From assembly GCA_905214865.1 (NCBI GenBank), contig CAJMNO010000001.1, positions 62,001 to 126,000 on the forward strand: 64,000 nucleotides of DNA, written 5' to 3'. The DNA is from an uncultured bacterium (GTDB taxonomy: Bacteria > Actinomycetota > Coriobacteriia > Coriobacteriales > Atopobiaceae). The position numbers and the translations under genes are program-made. Shown one piece after another: positions 8,353 to 16,381 of the stretch. Every line of letters starts with the position of its first letter. The stretch's first letter is position 1. The notes under the pieces were generated by a model. That model searched no databases. It worked only from the letters and a program-made list of their open reading frames with translations, and was not told the origin of the DNA.

Positions 8353-8578
8353 GGTCAAACGAGAGTTTGGCAGGATGTATACCGGGGACGACGACCGCAA
8401 CGTGTACGATGAGATAGTCGACGAGCTGCCTCCGGACATGCAGGACCTTTGGCGCAAGGAGGGGCTCTTTGTCGAATCCCTCATCCCTGATAACTGGCAG
8501 CGTCCTGACTTCGAGGACTTCTGCGAGCGCGAGATCATGAGGAAGTTCGCCAAGGAGGAGGCTGCTCGCCTAGCGTAG
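8336..8578 (+). CDS. Small acidic protein, candidate immunity partner of the MuF-JAB protein
   Basis: 80 residues from a TTG at 8336, with CTGGGGG upstream; the start overlaps the last 17 bp of the MuF-JAB gene, so translation is coupled. The product is strongly acidic in its first half (runs such as GDDDRN, YDEIVDELPPD), has no membrane helix or signal, and ends in a Lys/Glu helix. It matches no family I recognise. Size, acidity and tight linkage to a toxin-like C-terminal domain are what immunity proteins usually show. It is followed by a strong hairpin. Immunity is an inference. Confidence 0.55.
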   Translation: MSIYAEVKREFGRMYTGDDDRNVYDEIVDELPPDMQDLWRKEGLFVESLIPDNWQRPDFEDFCEREIMRKFAKEEAARLA

Positions 8579-8612
8579 GCGCATCAGCAGCGAGACAAGC
8601 TAATGCCATGTC

Positions 8613-8636
8613 GAGGCCACCCAACCGGGTGGCCTC
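8613..8636 (+). terminator. Hairpin, 10-bp perfect stem
   Basis: GAGGCCACCC (8613-8622) pairs with GGGTGGCCTC (8627-8636) around AACC. A pyrimidine run rather than a true T-tract follows, so it may only weaken read-through or protect the mRNA end after the MuF-JAB/small-ORF pair. Confidence 0.55.
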
Positions 8637-8653
8637 TCTCGTATGGGGGCGGA

Positions 8654-8917
8654 ATGCCGACCGTGACTCTTTGGTACTCGCGAGACTGTGCGCCGTGCAT
8701 GGGGACGCTGCGCGGCGTCGTGCCGACCCTCGAGGGCGAGGGCGTGCGCGTCGAGCTCGCGGACCTCCACTGGCACCCGTGTGCCGCGCGCGAGAGGCGC
8801 ATTGATTACCTGCCGACCATCACGGTCGATTCCGACGACGGGGCGGAGCTCTTCCGCTGCCGCGGCTATCCGACCGATGAGGCGGTGGAGCGAATCATCG
8901 AGGTATGCGGCGGTTGA
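8654..8917 (+). CDS. Thioredoxin-fold protein in phage head operon
   Basis: 87 residues from ATG 8654, with a GGGGGCGGA ribosome-binding site just upstream. The N-terminal strand is followed by the redox motif CAPC (about residues 11-14). A cis-proline context YLPTITV lies near residue 55, and the usual glutaredoxin/thioredoxin alternation of strands and helices is visible. No signal peptide, so it should act in the cytoplasm. A role as a disulfide reductase, or as a nucleotide-metabolism or host-modifying accessory, is possible. It sits alone between a hairpin and the scaffold gene, as an inserted 'moron' gene would. Confidence 0.7.
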   Translation: MPTVTLWYSRDCAPCMGTLRGVVPTLEGEGVRVELADLHWHPCAARERRIDYLPTITVDSDDGAELFRCRGYPTDEAVERIIEVCGG

Positions 8918-9024
8918 CTCGTGGGGGACCGCAATCAACCGCCACGTCCGAGACGTGACGACGCTAAAAGCACCGTGAGGGGCCGCGCGGGCGGGCCGTG
9001 ACAGCCCGGGATTGGAGCTTGAGG

Positions 9025-9621
9025 ATGGCAGACGAGCAGGGGCAGGCCGAGGCGCAGCAGGCCGAGGCGCAGACGCAGCAGGCTGATGAGCGGGCCAAGC
9101 AGACAGATGGCGTCGATGACGCCAAGGCATCGAAGCAGGGCCGCACCTACACCGACTCCGAGGTCGACGAGATCATCGGCAGGAAGTTCGCCAAGTGGCA
9201 GGAGCAGCAGGAGGCCAAGGTCGCCGAGGCCGCCAAGCTCGCCGAGATGAACGCGACCCAGAAGGCCGAGTACGAGCGCGACCAGCTGCAGAAGCGGCTC
9301 GACGAGCTCGAGCGCCGCGAGCAGGTCGCGCAGATGACGGCCGAGTCGAGGCGGCAGCTCTCCGAGCGCGGGATCTCGGTCCCAGACGAGCTCGCGGCGC
9401 AGCTCGTGGGCGACACCGCCGAGGGGACCAAGAAAGCCGTCGACGCCTTCGCGGACGCCTTCGAGTCCGCGGTCGGCGATGCGGTCAAGGCCCGACTCGC
9501 GGGGCGAGCCCCGAAGGCCGGCGCTGCCGGCAAGCCGCTCACGCGAGCGGACATCATGTCCATCGGCGACACCGCCGAGCGGCAGCGCGCTATCCGAGAG
9601 CACATGGAGCTCTTCAAGTAA
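9025..9621 (+). CDS. Phage capsid scaffolding protein (DUF4355-like)
   Basis: 198 residues from ATG 9025; an upstream in-frame GTG at 8998 is less likely because the conserved part starts later. The protein is Gln/Ala/Glu-rich and almost entirely helical: a disordered N-terminus (1-40), a TYTDSEVDEIIGRKFAKW helix, and a long coiled coil (about 60-115). That is the profile of DUF4355 scaffolds, which guide capsid assembly and are then removed. It directly precedes the major capsid gene, the expected position. Confidence 0.8.
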   Translation: MADEQGQAEAQQAEAQTQQADERAKQTDGVDDAKASKQGRTYTDSEVDEIIGRKFAKWQEQQEAKVAEAAKLAEMNATQKAEYERDQLQKRLDELERREQVAQMTAESRRQLSERGISVPDELAAQLVGDTAEGTKKAVDAFADAFESAVGDAVKARLAGRAPKAGAAGKPLTRADIMSIGDTAERQRAIREHMELFK

Positions 9622-9642
9622 CGAAAGACAGGAAGGAAGACA

Positions 9643-10560
9643 ATGGCTGCTACAAACGTTTCGTATCCCGAGACCGGAGTCACCGCCGCGACCGACCTCG
9701 CGCCCGACATCTCCATCGACTACGTGAACCGCTTCTCCGAGGGCATCGCCCGCCTGCAGAAGCTGCTCGGCATGGCGAACCTCATCCCCGTCCCCGATGG
9801 CGGCACCATCAAGACCTACAAGTACACGACCGACATCAAGGACGGCAACGTCGCCGAGGGAGAGTACATCCCGCTCTCCAAGGTGTCCCGCGCCGTCGAC
9901 CAGCAGGTAACCCTCGGCCTGCAGAAGTGGCGTCGCAACACCACCGCCGAGGCCATCCAGTCCAAGGGCCGCGACCGCGCCATCAACGACACCGACGCAC
10001 GCCTCGTCGCGGGCCTGCAGGCCAACATCAAGAGCGACCTCATCGCCTCGGTGACCGGCACCTCCAAGACCGCACCATCCGGCACCGACCTGCAGTCCGC
10101 CATGGCGAACATGTGGGCGGCGCTGTCCACCATCTTCGAGGACTACGACGGCTTCGGCGACATCGACGACGACGGCGTCCCGCCCTTCGTCTTCTTCGTC
10201 AACCCGACAGACGTTGCCAAGTACCTGGGCACCGCGACCGTCTCCACCCAGACTGCCTTCGGCATGTCCTACATCAAGGACTTCCTCGGCCTCGGCACCA
10301 CCTTCACCTCCGCCAAGATCCCCGCGGGGACCATCGGCGGCACCGCGGCTCAGAACCTCAACATCGCCTACGTCCCCGCCTCGGGCGGCGACCTCGCGCA
10401 GACCTTCGGCCTGTCCTCCGACGCGACCGGCATGCTCGGCATGACCCACGCCATCGTGACCACCAACGCCTCCGTCGACACCCTGGTCATGGGAGGGCTC
10501 AAGCTCTTCCCCGAGGTCTCCGACGCCGTCCTGAAGGGGACCATCGGCGCCGGCGCATAG
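9643..10560 (+). CDS. Major capsid protein, HK97 fold
   Basis: 305 residues after an AGGAAG ribosome-binding site. The sequence has the features of short HK97-fold capsid proteins of Gram-positive siphoviruses: an N-arm with DISIDYVNRFSEGI, an E-loop-like region with GEYIPLSKVSR, a central helix rich in Ala, and a P-domain strand FVFFVNPTDVAKYL. No separate protease gene is present, so maturation cleavage is not expected. It has the most even codon use of the head genes, consistent with high expression. Position after scaffold supports the call. Confidence 0.85.
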   Translation: MAATNVSYPETGVTAATDLAPDISIDYVNRFSEGIARLQKLLGMANLIPVPDGGTIKTYKYTTDIKDGNVAEGEYIPLSKVSRAVDQQVTLGLQKWRRNTTAEAIQSKGRDRAINDTDARLVAGLQANIKSDLIASVTGTSKTAPSGTDLQSAMANMWAALSTIFEDYDGFGDIDDDGVPPFVFFVNPTDVAKYLGTATVSTQTAFGMSYIKDFLGLGTTFTSAKIPAGTIGGTAAQNLNIAYVPASGGDLAQTFGLSSDATGMLGMTHAIVTTNASVDTLVMGGLKLFPEVSDAVLKGTIGAGA

Positions 10561-10592
10561 CGGCCGCGGAGGAGCAGGAAGGGGTGACCCCA

Positions 10593-10946
10593 ATGGCAGA
10601 CGAGTCCACGGCCCTGTCGAGGGTCAAGGTGCGCCTCACGGGGTACGGCGACGTGCCCTCCGACGACGTGCTCTCGGAGCTCGTGTCGACGGTCGCGGAC
10701 CGCCTGCGGCTCCGCGTCGGTTCTGCCCGCCTCCCCGACATGGCGTGGTCGGTCGTGGTCGACGCCACGGTCAAGGCAGTCCAGCGCCGCTTCTACGAGG
10801 GCGAGGCGTCCGAGTCCGAGGGGCAGGACGGGACCATGTCCACCTCGTGGGTGGACGACATCCTGTCCGAGTACGCCGACGAGGTCTCGGGCATCCGCGA
10901 CATCGCGAGGGAGTCGGGGGCGCTCGCGTCGCTGAGGTTCATATGA
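10593..10946 (+). CDS. Head-tail connector protein (gp6/gp15-like)
   Basis: 117 residues from ATG 10593; a GTG at 10584 three codons earlier is possible, since the AGGAAGG ribosome-binding site serves both. The protein is all-helical, with a VVVDATVKAVQRRFYEGEASESEG segment typical of the small connector (SPP1 gp15/HK97 gp6 type) that sits under the portal. Immediate location after the capsid gene and overlap of its stop with the next start (ATGA) support that role. Sequence identity alone is weak. Confidence 0.65.
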   Translation: MADESTALSRVKVRLTGYGDVPSDDVLSELVSTVADRLRLRVGSARLPDMAWSVVVDATVKAVQRRFYEGEASESEGQDGTMSTSWVDDILSEYADEVSGIRDIARESGALASLRFI

Positions 10947-11272
10947 GGTGGCTCAAGGCGAGCTTCTACGCCATGGTGGACTCCGGTGAGCGCGACAGGC
11001 TCGGCAACCGCAAGCGGACGCGCACCAAAGTCTGCGACGCGAGCGTGCGCCCCACGCCGTACGGGACAGGTCCCACCGACGTGGAGGGAAACCCCTACCG
11101 CGACGGGACGCTCACGCTCGTCACCATGGTCTCGCTCGCCAGGATCTCGGTGGCCTGCGACGTGGAGGTCACATCGCCCACGGGGGAGGTCGAGCGCTAT
11201 GCCGTCACGCGCGTCTCGGACCTCGGCAGGCGCCGGGTCGTGACCTGCTCTCGCGAGAAGGGGGCCGAGTGA
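10943..11272 (+). CDS. Head closure / stopper-type connector protein
   Basis: 109 residues, ATG overlapping the previous stop. The fold is beta-rich with a MVSLARISVACDVEVTSPTGEVERYAV-type strand series, as in SPP1 gp16-like head-closure proteins. Those form the second connector ring and plug the channel. It is the second of four short genes between capsid and tail tube, the position stoppers usually occupy. Its stop overlaps the next ATG (TGATG). Family assignment is by size, fold pattern and order. Confidence 0.6.
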   Translation: MRWLKASFYAMVDSGERDRLGNRKRTRTKVCDASVRPTPYGTGPTDVEGNPYRDGTLTLVTMVSLARISVACDVEVTSPTGEVERYAVTRVSDLGRRRVVTCSREKGAE

Positions 11273-11658
11273 TGGCGACATTCAGGTGCGAGATAAGCGA
11301 CCCCGGCAACCTGGCGGGGAGGCTGGACGAGCTGCGGCGCTTCGAGGCCACGACGGCCCTCACCGCCACCGTGAACGAGATGGCGGACGGCCTGCGGTCG
11401 TCCACGCCGCGACAGACGGGCTCGCTCGTCAACTCGATGCGGCAGGAGGTGACGGGCGCCACGGGCCGCGTCGGCTACCTGCAGGACTACGCGCCGCACG
11501 TCGAGTACGGGCACCGTCAGACGCCCGGTCGCTACGTCCCCAAGCTCGGCAAGCAGCTCAAGGCGTCCTACGTGGAGGGGCAGCGCTTCCTCCAGGCGGC
11601 GGTCGAGGCTGAGCGCCCGAAGTTCAGGCGCCGCCTCCAGGAGCTCATGAGGGGGTGA
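11272..11658 (+). CDS. HK97 gp10-like neck / tail completion protein
   Basis: 128 residues from ATG 11272, coupled to the upstream gene by TGATG. It shows the HK97 gp10 family pattern: an N-terminal strand, an amphipathic helix (TALTATVNEMADGLRSS), the TPRQTGSLVNSM motif (about residues 43-54), a GYLQDYAPHVEYG stretch, and a final helix. Members form the neck that joins head and tail. The motif is easy to recognise, so this is one of the better-supported connector calls. Confidence 0.8.
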   Translation: MATFRCEISDPGNLAGRLDELRRFEATTALTATVNEMADGLRSSTPRQTGSLVNSMRQEVTGATGRVGYLQDYAPHVEYGHRQTPGRYVPKLGKQLKASYVEGQRFLQAAVEAERPKFRRRLQELMRG

Positions 11659-11662
11659 GCCG

Positions 11663-12076
11663 ATGCGTCACGCGATCAAGCGCATGTCCCCTGTGGACGT
11701 GCTCGCAGCCGTGGTCTCCCGGGTCACCGGGGGCACGGGCACGCAGTGCCTGACCGACCCCGACGACGAGGAGAGCCCCTTCTACTTCGCCGAGATCGTC
11801 TCGTCCAGGCCTGGCAGGTCAAAGACCATGCGCGTGGACGTCTTCGACGTCGCGGTGCATGCAATCTCGACGCCCTCCGACACCAGGGAGGGGGTCCTGG
11901 GTATGGTCGCCTCGCTCGAGGAGGCCATGGAGCGGGACGTGGACGTGCCCGCCCCATTCTGGCTCGTCGGGCAGGACGACCTTGGCATCCAGACAATCAA
12001 GCGCGACCCATCACAGGAATGGCATGCGGTCGTGGGCTTCGAGCTCTCCGTGAGCTATGGGCTCGTGGTCAAGTAA
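11663..12076 (+). CDS. Tail terminator-like protein (DUF5072-like)
   Basis: 137 residues. Last of the four connector genes and directly before the tail tube gene, which is where tail terminators (SPP1 gp17/lambda gpU type) are found. The sequence shows a mixed alpha/beta protein with strand SKTMRVDVFDVAVHAIST and a late strand WHAVVGFELSVSYGLVVK, similar to DUF5072 proteins of Gram-positive phages. Its role would be to cap the tube when the tape measure length is reached and to join the head. Supported by context and fold pattern. Confidence 0.65.
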   Translation: MRHAIKRMSPVDVLAAVVSRVTGGTGTQCLTDPDDEESPFYFAEIVSSRPGRSKTMRVDVFDVAVHAISTPSDTREGVLGMVASLEEAMERDVDVPAPFWLVGQDDLGIQTIKRDPSQEWHAVVGFELSVSYGLVVK

Positions 12077-12092
12077 AGACAAGGGAGGAATA

Positions 12093-12626
12093 ATGGCGGA
12101 CACCGGAACCACCACCGGATTCGACGGCGGGGCATACTGCCCCGACACCGGAAGCGTCGCCGCCGTGAGCGGCATCGACGTCCTGACGTGCATCTTCGAC
12201 TCTACCGGGGCGAACCTGCTTGCGGTCGACGGCGAGCAGGAGGCGAAGATCTCGCTCGAGGCGGACACGTCCTCGGTCTCGTCCAAGGACAAGAAGGGCG
12301 GCTGGCAGATCAACACCCCGTCGACCAAGAGCTGGTCCGTCGACCTCACCACGCTCTTCGTGAAGGACGCGGCCTCGAACCTCGCGATCCGCAAGGCGTT
12401 CGAGGACGGCACGTCGCTCTGCATGAAGCAGGTCTACGACGACGGCTCCTACACCCCCCGCTGCGGCGGGCGCTGCTATGTGACCAAGTACGAGGACGAC
12501 GCGCCGAGCGACGACAACGTGAGCATCTCCGTGACCCTGACGGGCACCGGGAAGCTGACGTGGTTCGACATCGACTCCGACGCCAAGGCGAAGGCGACGG
12601 CGAAGCCGACCAACCGCACCGCCTAG
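12093..12626 (+). CDS. Major tail (tube) protein
   Basis: 177 residues from ATG 12093 with a GGGAGGA ribosome-binding site; an in-frame GTG further up lies inside the previous gene. The sequence is that of a siphovirus tail tube subunit: early DGGAYC and ISLEADTSSVSSKDKKGGW, the SWSVDLTTLFVKDAASN loop, and a late VSISVTLTGTGKLTWFD strand pair. It is followed by a strong hairpin terminator, then by the tail assembly chaperones, the usual layout. Confidence 0.85.
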   Translation: MADTGTTTGFDGGAYCPDTGSVAAVSGIDVLTCIFDSTGANLLAVDGEQEAKISLEADTSSVSSKDKKGGWQINTPSTKSWSVDLTTLFVKDAASNLAIRKAFEDGTSLCMKQVYDDGSYTPRCGGRCYVTKYEDDAPSDDNVSISVTLTGTGKLTWFDIDSDAKAKATAKPTNRTA

Positions 12627-12655
12627 CGGCGCGCGACGACACATCGGATTCAATT

Positions 12656-12679
12656 GAGGGGCCCCATGCGGGGCCCCTC
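12656..12679 (+). terminator. Hairpin after tail tube gene
   Basis: GAGGGGCCCC (12656-12665) pairs perfectly with GGGGCCCCTC (12670-12679) around ATGC. There is only a weak T stretch after it. Partial termination here would give more tail tube than tape measure mRNA, as many phages need. Confidence 0.7.
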
Positions 12680-12696
12680 TGCATTAGGGAGGAAGC

Positions 12697-13035
12697 ATGG
12701 CCGAGGAGCAGGCGCAGGAGCCGACCACCACGAGCTTCGAGGAGGGCGGCGTCGAGTACGAGCTCGTCTATCCGGAGAAGCGCATCGAGATGGCGGAGGC
12801 GGCGCTGGGCAACCGCTCGTGCGTCCAGGTCATGGGGTCGTACCCGACCCTGCGCGACCTGAAGGTGCTCGCCGCGTACGGGCTGCGGGAGGTCGGGCAG
12901 GTGGCGTGGGTGAACCCGGCGCGCGCCCAGGCCGTCATCGGAGACCACATCGCGTCCGCCGGCATGTCGGCGGTCATGGACCTTGTCGGCAACGCGCTCA
13001 TGCGCGACGCCGGTTTTTTATTCCAGCAGGGCTGA
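12697..13035 (+). CDS. Tail assembly chaperone, short form (gpG-like)
   Basis: 112 residues when read to its own stop. It sits between tail tube and tape measure genes, the invariable place of the gpG/gpGT pair. The N-terminus is acidic and disordered; the rest (about 20-100) is a strand-helix domain with the EYELVYPEKRIEMAEAALGN opening. Its last codons contain a T-TTT-TTA slippery heptamer (13014-13020), seven codons before the stop counting the slip codons. The chaperone coats the tape measure during tail assembly and is absent from the virion in lambda-type systems. Confidence 0.85.
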   Translation: MAEEQAQEPTTTSFEEGGVEYELVYPEKRIEMAEAALGNRSCVQVMGSYPTLRDLKVLAAYGLREVGQVAWVNPARAQAVIGDHIASAGMSAVMDLVGNALMRDAGFLFQQG

Positions 13036-13388
13036 CGAGGCTCGACTTCACGTCGGGGGCGAAGGCGAGCGCCGCCGACGCCGGGCCCAACCGACGCGAC
13101 GAGGCGTGGGCGTGGGCTGCCGTGCGCTTCGGCTGGACGCCGGACGAGTACGAGCGGCTGACCCCGGCGCAGCTGACGCTCCTCGCGAAGGCCGAGGAGG
13201 AGATGCGGGTCCAGTCGGAGACGGCCATCCGCGACGCGGTGGCAAACGCGGTCGCCAACGCATTCAGGAAGAAGACAGACCGCGAGATTCCGCTATTCAG
13301 GCGCAAACGTCACGGCGAAGAGCTCACGCATGACCAGGCGATGGACAAGATGCGCGGGATCATGAGGTCGATGGGAGGTGCCTCCTGA
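12697..13388 (+). CDS. Tail assembly chaperone frameshift product (gpGT-like)
   Basis: A -1 slip at T-TTT-TTA (13014-13020) moves ribosomes into a second open frame that continues as FFIPAGLTRLDFTSG and ends at 13388, giving about 230 residues. The extension (about 122 aa) is helical, with an ERLTPAQLTLLAKAEEEMR segment and a basic tail. It has no start codon of its own near the overlap, which supports frameshifting rather than a separate gene. The stop overlaps the tape measure ATG (TGATG). In lambda, the T domain binds the tail tube and recruits it to the tape measure. Confidence 0.85.
13014..13020 (+). promoter_or_regulatory. Programmed -1 frameshift slippery site
   Basis: In the zero frame the codons are GGT TTT TTA TTC, so T-TTT-TTA is an ideal X-XXY-YYZ heptamer. 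Re-pairing one base back leads directly into the open -1 frame (next codon ATT at 13020). No canonical downstream structure was worked out. Confidence 0.85.
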
Positions 13389-16381
13389 TGGCCGACTACA
13401 CACTCTCGGCCGAGTTCACGGCAGACGCGAGCGGACTCGTCGATGGCGCCGAGGAGGCAAGCGCCGCCATCGACGAGGTGAAGCAGAAGGCGCAGGAGAC
13501 CTCCGAGTCCGGGAGCGGCTCGACCAGCAAATTCGCGAGCGCCGCCGAGCATGCCTGGGAGAGCGTCAAGGGCGGCGCGTCCAGGCTGGGCGGAACGCTG
13601 CAGGACGTGGCCGGCAGGGCAAGGGACGCCCTGTCAGGCGCATGGGGCTCGGTCAAGGGGAACGCCGCCGAGCTCGGCGGCGCCATCAGCGGTGTCGGGA
13701 GCGCGGCCGCCGCCGCCATCGCCGGAATCGCCGTCAAGGGCGGAATCGACCGCGCCCTCGCCATAGACACTGCCCGCAAGAAACTCTACGGCTTCTCGCA
13801 GGACTGGGGCACGGTCGACTCGATCATGAAGTCGGCGCAGGCGTCGGTGAAGGGCACGGCCTATGGCCTCGGCGACGCGGCGAGCGCCGCCGTGCAGCTC
13901 TCGGCCGCCGGAGTATCGGCCGGCGACGACATGACGTCGTCGCTCTCCTCCATCGCGAACGCGGCGGCGGCGAGCGGGCGCAGCTTCGGCGACATCGCGT
14001 CGATGTACGGCAAGGTGGCGGCGTCCGGGAAGCTCACGGGCGAGGTCATGCAGTCGCTCAACGACGCCGGCATCCCGGCGCTGTCGCTGCTCTCGAAGCA
14101 CCTCGGCAAGTCCACGGACGACGTCCGCAAGATGGTCTCCGAGGGCAAGATCGACTTCAAGACCTTCTCCGACGCCATGAGGGAGGGGCTCGGCGCCTCG
14201 GCGGAGGCGTCGGCGGACACCTTCACGGGCGCCGCCGCCAACGTCCGCGCGGCCCTCTCCCGCATGGTGGAGCCCGTCGCGACGCCGGTCATACACGCGC
14301 TCACGGAGGCATTCAAGGCGGCGGGCCCCGCGATCGACTCCGTGACCAAGGCGCTCACGCCGGTGGCGCCAGCGCTGGCGCCTGTCATCGCCGCCTTCGT
14401 GGCGCTCAGGGCGCCAGCAGCGATCGGCGGGCTCATCCAGTCGGTCCCCATGCTCTCTTCGCTGCTCGGCCCGCTCTCGGGCGGCCTGTCCGCGCTCGCG
14501 GGTCCCGTGGGCGTCGCGATGGCGGCGTTCCTAGCGCTCGCGGCGACAAACAAGGACGTCCGCGCCGCCCTCTCGCAGGTCGGGCAGGCGCTCATGGGCA
14601 TCGGGCAGCAGGCGCTGTCCGCATGCGGCCCCGCGCTGCAGGAGCTGTGGGGCGACTTCCAGCGCATCGGAGACGTGGCCGTTGGTGTGGTTGTCGCCGC
14701 CATCAAGGGCGTTGCCGACGCGCTGTCCGCGCTGCAGCAGAGCGGCGCCGTGACCGCGGTGGTGACCATGCTCTCCGACGCGCTCGCGTGGCTCGGGGAC
14801 CGCGCCGCTGACGTGGCCGAGGCCATCGGCCCCGGGCTGCAGGCAGCGATGGCGGGGATAAGCCAGGCATTCCAGGGCGCCGTGGGGTTCGTGACGCAGG
14901 TCGTGGACGCCTTCACGGGACTGGGCGACTCGGGCAGCGCCGTCTCACAGGCGCTGCAGCCAGTCGCGGACTACGTCACCTCCACGTTCGGCCCCGCAAT
15001 CCAGACGCTTGGCTCGGGCCTCTCGGCCTTCGCGTCAGGGCTCGGCTCGACCTTCGCTCCGGTCGCCTCTGCGGTCGGGCAGGCGGTGCAGCAGATTGGC
15101 TCCGCGCTGCAGGGACTGGCACCAGCCTTCGCCCAGCTCGGGCAGTCGCTGGCACCCGTCTTCGAGGCGCTCCAGCCCGTGCTCGCGACGGTCGCAAACT
15201 TCCTGGCGTCGGTGGTCGGGCCTGCGCTGTCCCTCGTCGCCTCCATCATCTCGGGCGTGCTGACGGTCGCGATAACCGCGCTCGGAGGCATCGTCTCTGG
15301 CGTGGTCGGCATCGTCTCCGGTGCCATCTCCGTGGTGTCCACCATCATCAGCGGGATCGTGGCGGTCGTGTCCGCCATCCCAGGCGTCGTGACCGGGATA
15401 GCGGCGCAGATAGCCTCCGCCGTCCAGGGCGTCGTGGCGGCCGTGCAGGGCTTCTTCTCGAGCAACCCGCTCGGGATGATAATCGCCGCCATCGGCGAGG
15501 GCATCGTGACCGTGGTCCAGGGCGTCATCCAGACCATCCAGGGCATCATCCAGGCTGGCATAGGCCTCATCATGGGCCTCGTGACGGGCGACTTCACGAT
15601 GATGGCCACGGGAGTCCAGAACGTCCTGAACGGCATAGCGACCATCATCTCGGGAGTATTCAACGCAATCGTCGCGACGGTCATGATCTACTGCACCGCG
15701 CTCGTGACCAACCTCACGGCGGCGTGGAACGGCATCGTTGCGGGTGTGACCTCGGCTGTGTCCGCCATCCAGGGCGCCTTCTCGGCATTGCCTGGAATCG
15801 TGAGCGGCATCTTCAACAGCGTCGTCTCGGCGGTCTCGAGCGCCCCCGGGCGCATAGCGGGCTTCTTCTCGGGCATCGGGAACAAGATCGGCAGCTTCTT
15901 CACCGGGATACCCGGGGCCGTCCAAGGCACCTTCGAAAAGTTGACGAGCTTCGTCTCCGGCATCCCCGGAAAGATCGTCGGCTACTTCTCCGGAATCGGA
16001 TCCCGCATCTCGAGCGCCTTCGGCTCCATCCACTTCCCGACGCCACACGTCTCGTGGGAGGGCATCAGCGTGCTCGGGCAGAACATCTCGCTCCCGCACA
16101 TCTCCTGGTACGCCAAGGGCGGCATCTTCCGCCCCGGCGTCCCGCAGGTAATCGGCGTGGGAGACGCGCGCGTCGAGGAGGCCGTGACGCCAATCGACAA
16201 GCTCCGCGGCTACGTCATGGACGCGGTTCGCGACGCGAGCGGCTCTGACGACGTCGCCGAGGAGGTCCGCGGGCTCAGGCAGGCCGTCTACGGCATGCGC
16301 GTCGCAATCGACGGCAAGAAGCTCGTCGGCGCCATCGTCGACGAGATGGACTACCAGCTCGGGGGGATGGTGACCGCATGA
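13388..16381 (+). CDS. Tail tape measure protein
   Basis: 997 residues, the longest phage gene in the window, starting on an ATG that overlaps the chaperone stop. The N-terminal part (to about 300) has a TP901-like tape-measure core with long amphipathic helices and KFASAAEHAWESVKGGASRLG-type repeats. The middle (about 380-750) is strongly hydrophobic, with several helices that may enter the host membrane. The C-terminus has AKGGIFRPGVPQVIGVGD, common in tape measures. Length sets tail length; by the usual ratio of about 0.15 nm per residue the tail would be near 150 nm (inference). Confidence 0.9.
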   Translation: MADYTLSAEFTADASGLVDGAEEASAAIDEVKQKAQETSESGSGSTSKFASAAEHAWESVKGGASRLGGTLQDVAGRARDALSGAWGSVKGNAAELGGAISGVGSAAAAAIAGIAVKGGIDRALAIDTARKKLYGFSQDWGTVDSIMKSAQASVKGTAYGLGDAASAAVQLSAAGVSAGDDMTSSLSSIANAAAASGRSFGDIASMYGKVAASGKLTGEVMQSLNDAGIPALSLLSKHLGKSTDDVRKMVSEGKIDFKTFSDAMREGLGASAEASADTFTGAAANVRAALSRMVEPVATPVIHALTEAFKAAGPAIDSVTKALTPVAPALAPVIAAFVALRAPAAIGGLIQSVPMLSSLLGPLSGGLSALAGPVGVAMAAFLALAATNKDVRAALSQVGQALMGIGQQALSACGPALQELWGDFQRIGDVAVGVVVAAIKGVADALSALQQSGAVTAVVTMLSDALAWLGDRAADVAEAIGPGLQAAMAGISQAFQGAVGFVTQVVDAFTGLGDSGSAVSQALQPVADYVTSTFGPAIQTLGSGLSAFASGLGSTFAPVASAVGQAVQQIGSALQGLAPAFAQLGQSLAPVFEALQPVLATVANFLASVVGPALSLVASIISGVLTVAITALGGIVSGVVGIVSGAISVVSTIISGIVAVVSAIPGVVTGIAAQIASAVQGVVAAVQGFFSSNPLGMIIAAIGEGIVTVVQGVIQTIQGIIQAGIGLIMGLVTGDFTMMATGVQNVLNGIATIISGVFNAIVATVMIYCTALVTNLTAAWNGIVAGVTSAVSAIQGAFSALPGIVSGIFNSVVSAVSSAPGRIAGFFSGIGNKIGSFFTGIPGAVQGTFEKLTSFVSGIPGKIVGYFSGIGSRISSAFGSIHFPTPHVSWEGISVLGQNISLPHISWYAKGGIFRPGVPQVIGVGDARVEEAVTPIDKLRGYVMDAVRDASGSDDVAEEVRGLRQAVYGMRVAIDGKKLVGAIVDEMDYQLGGMVTA

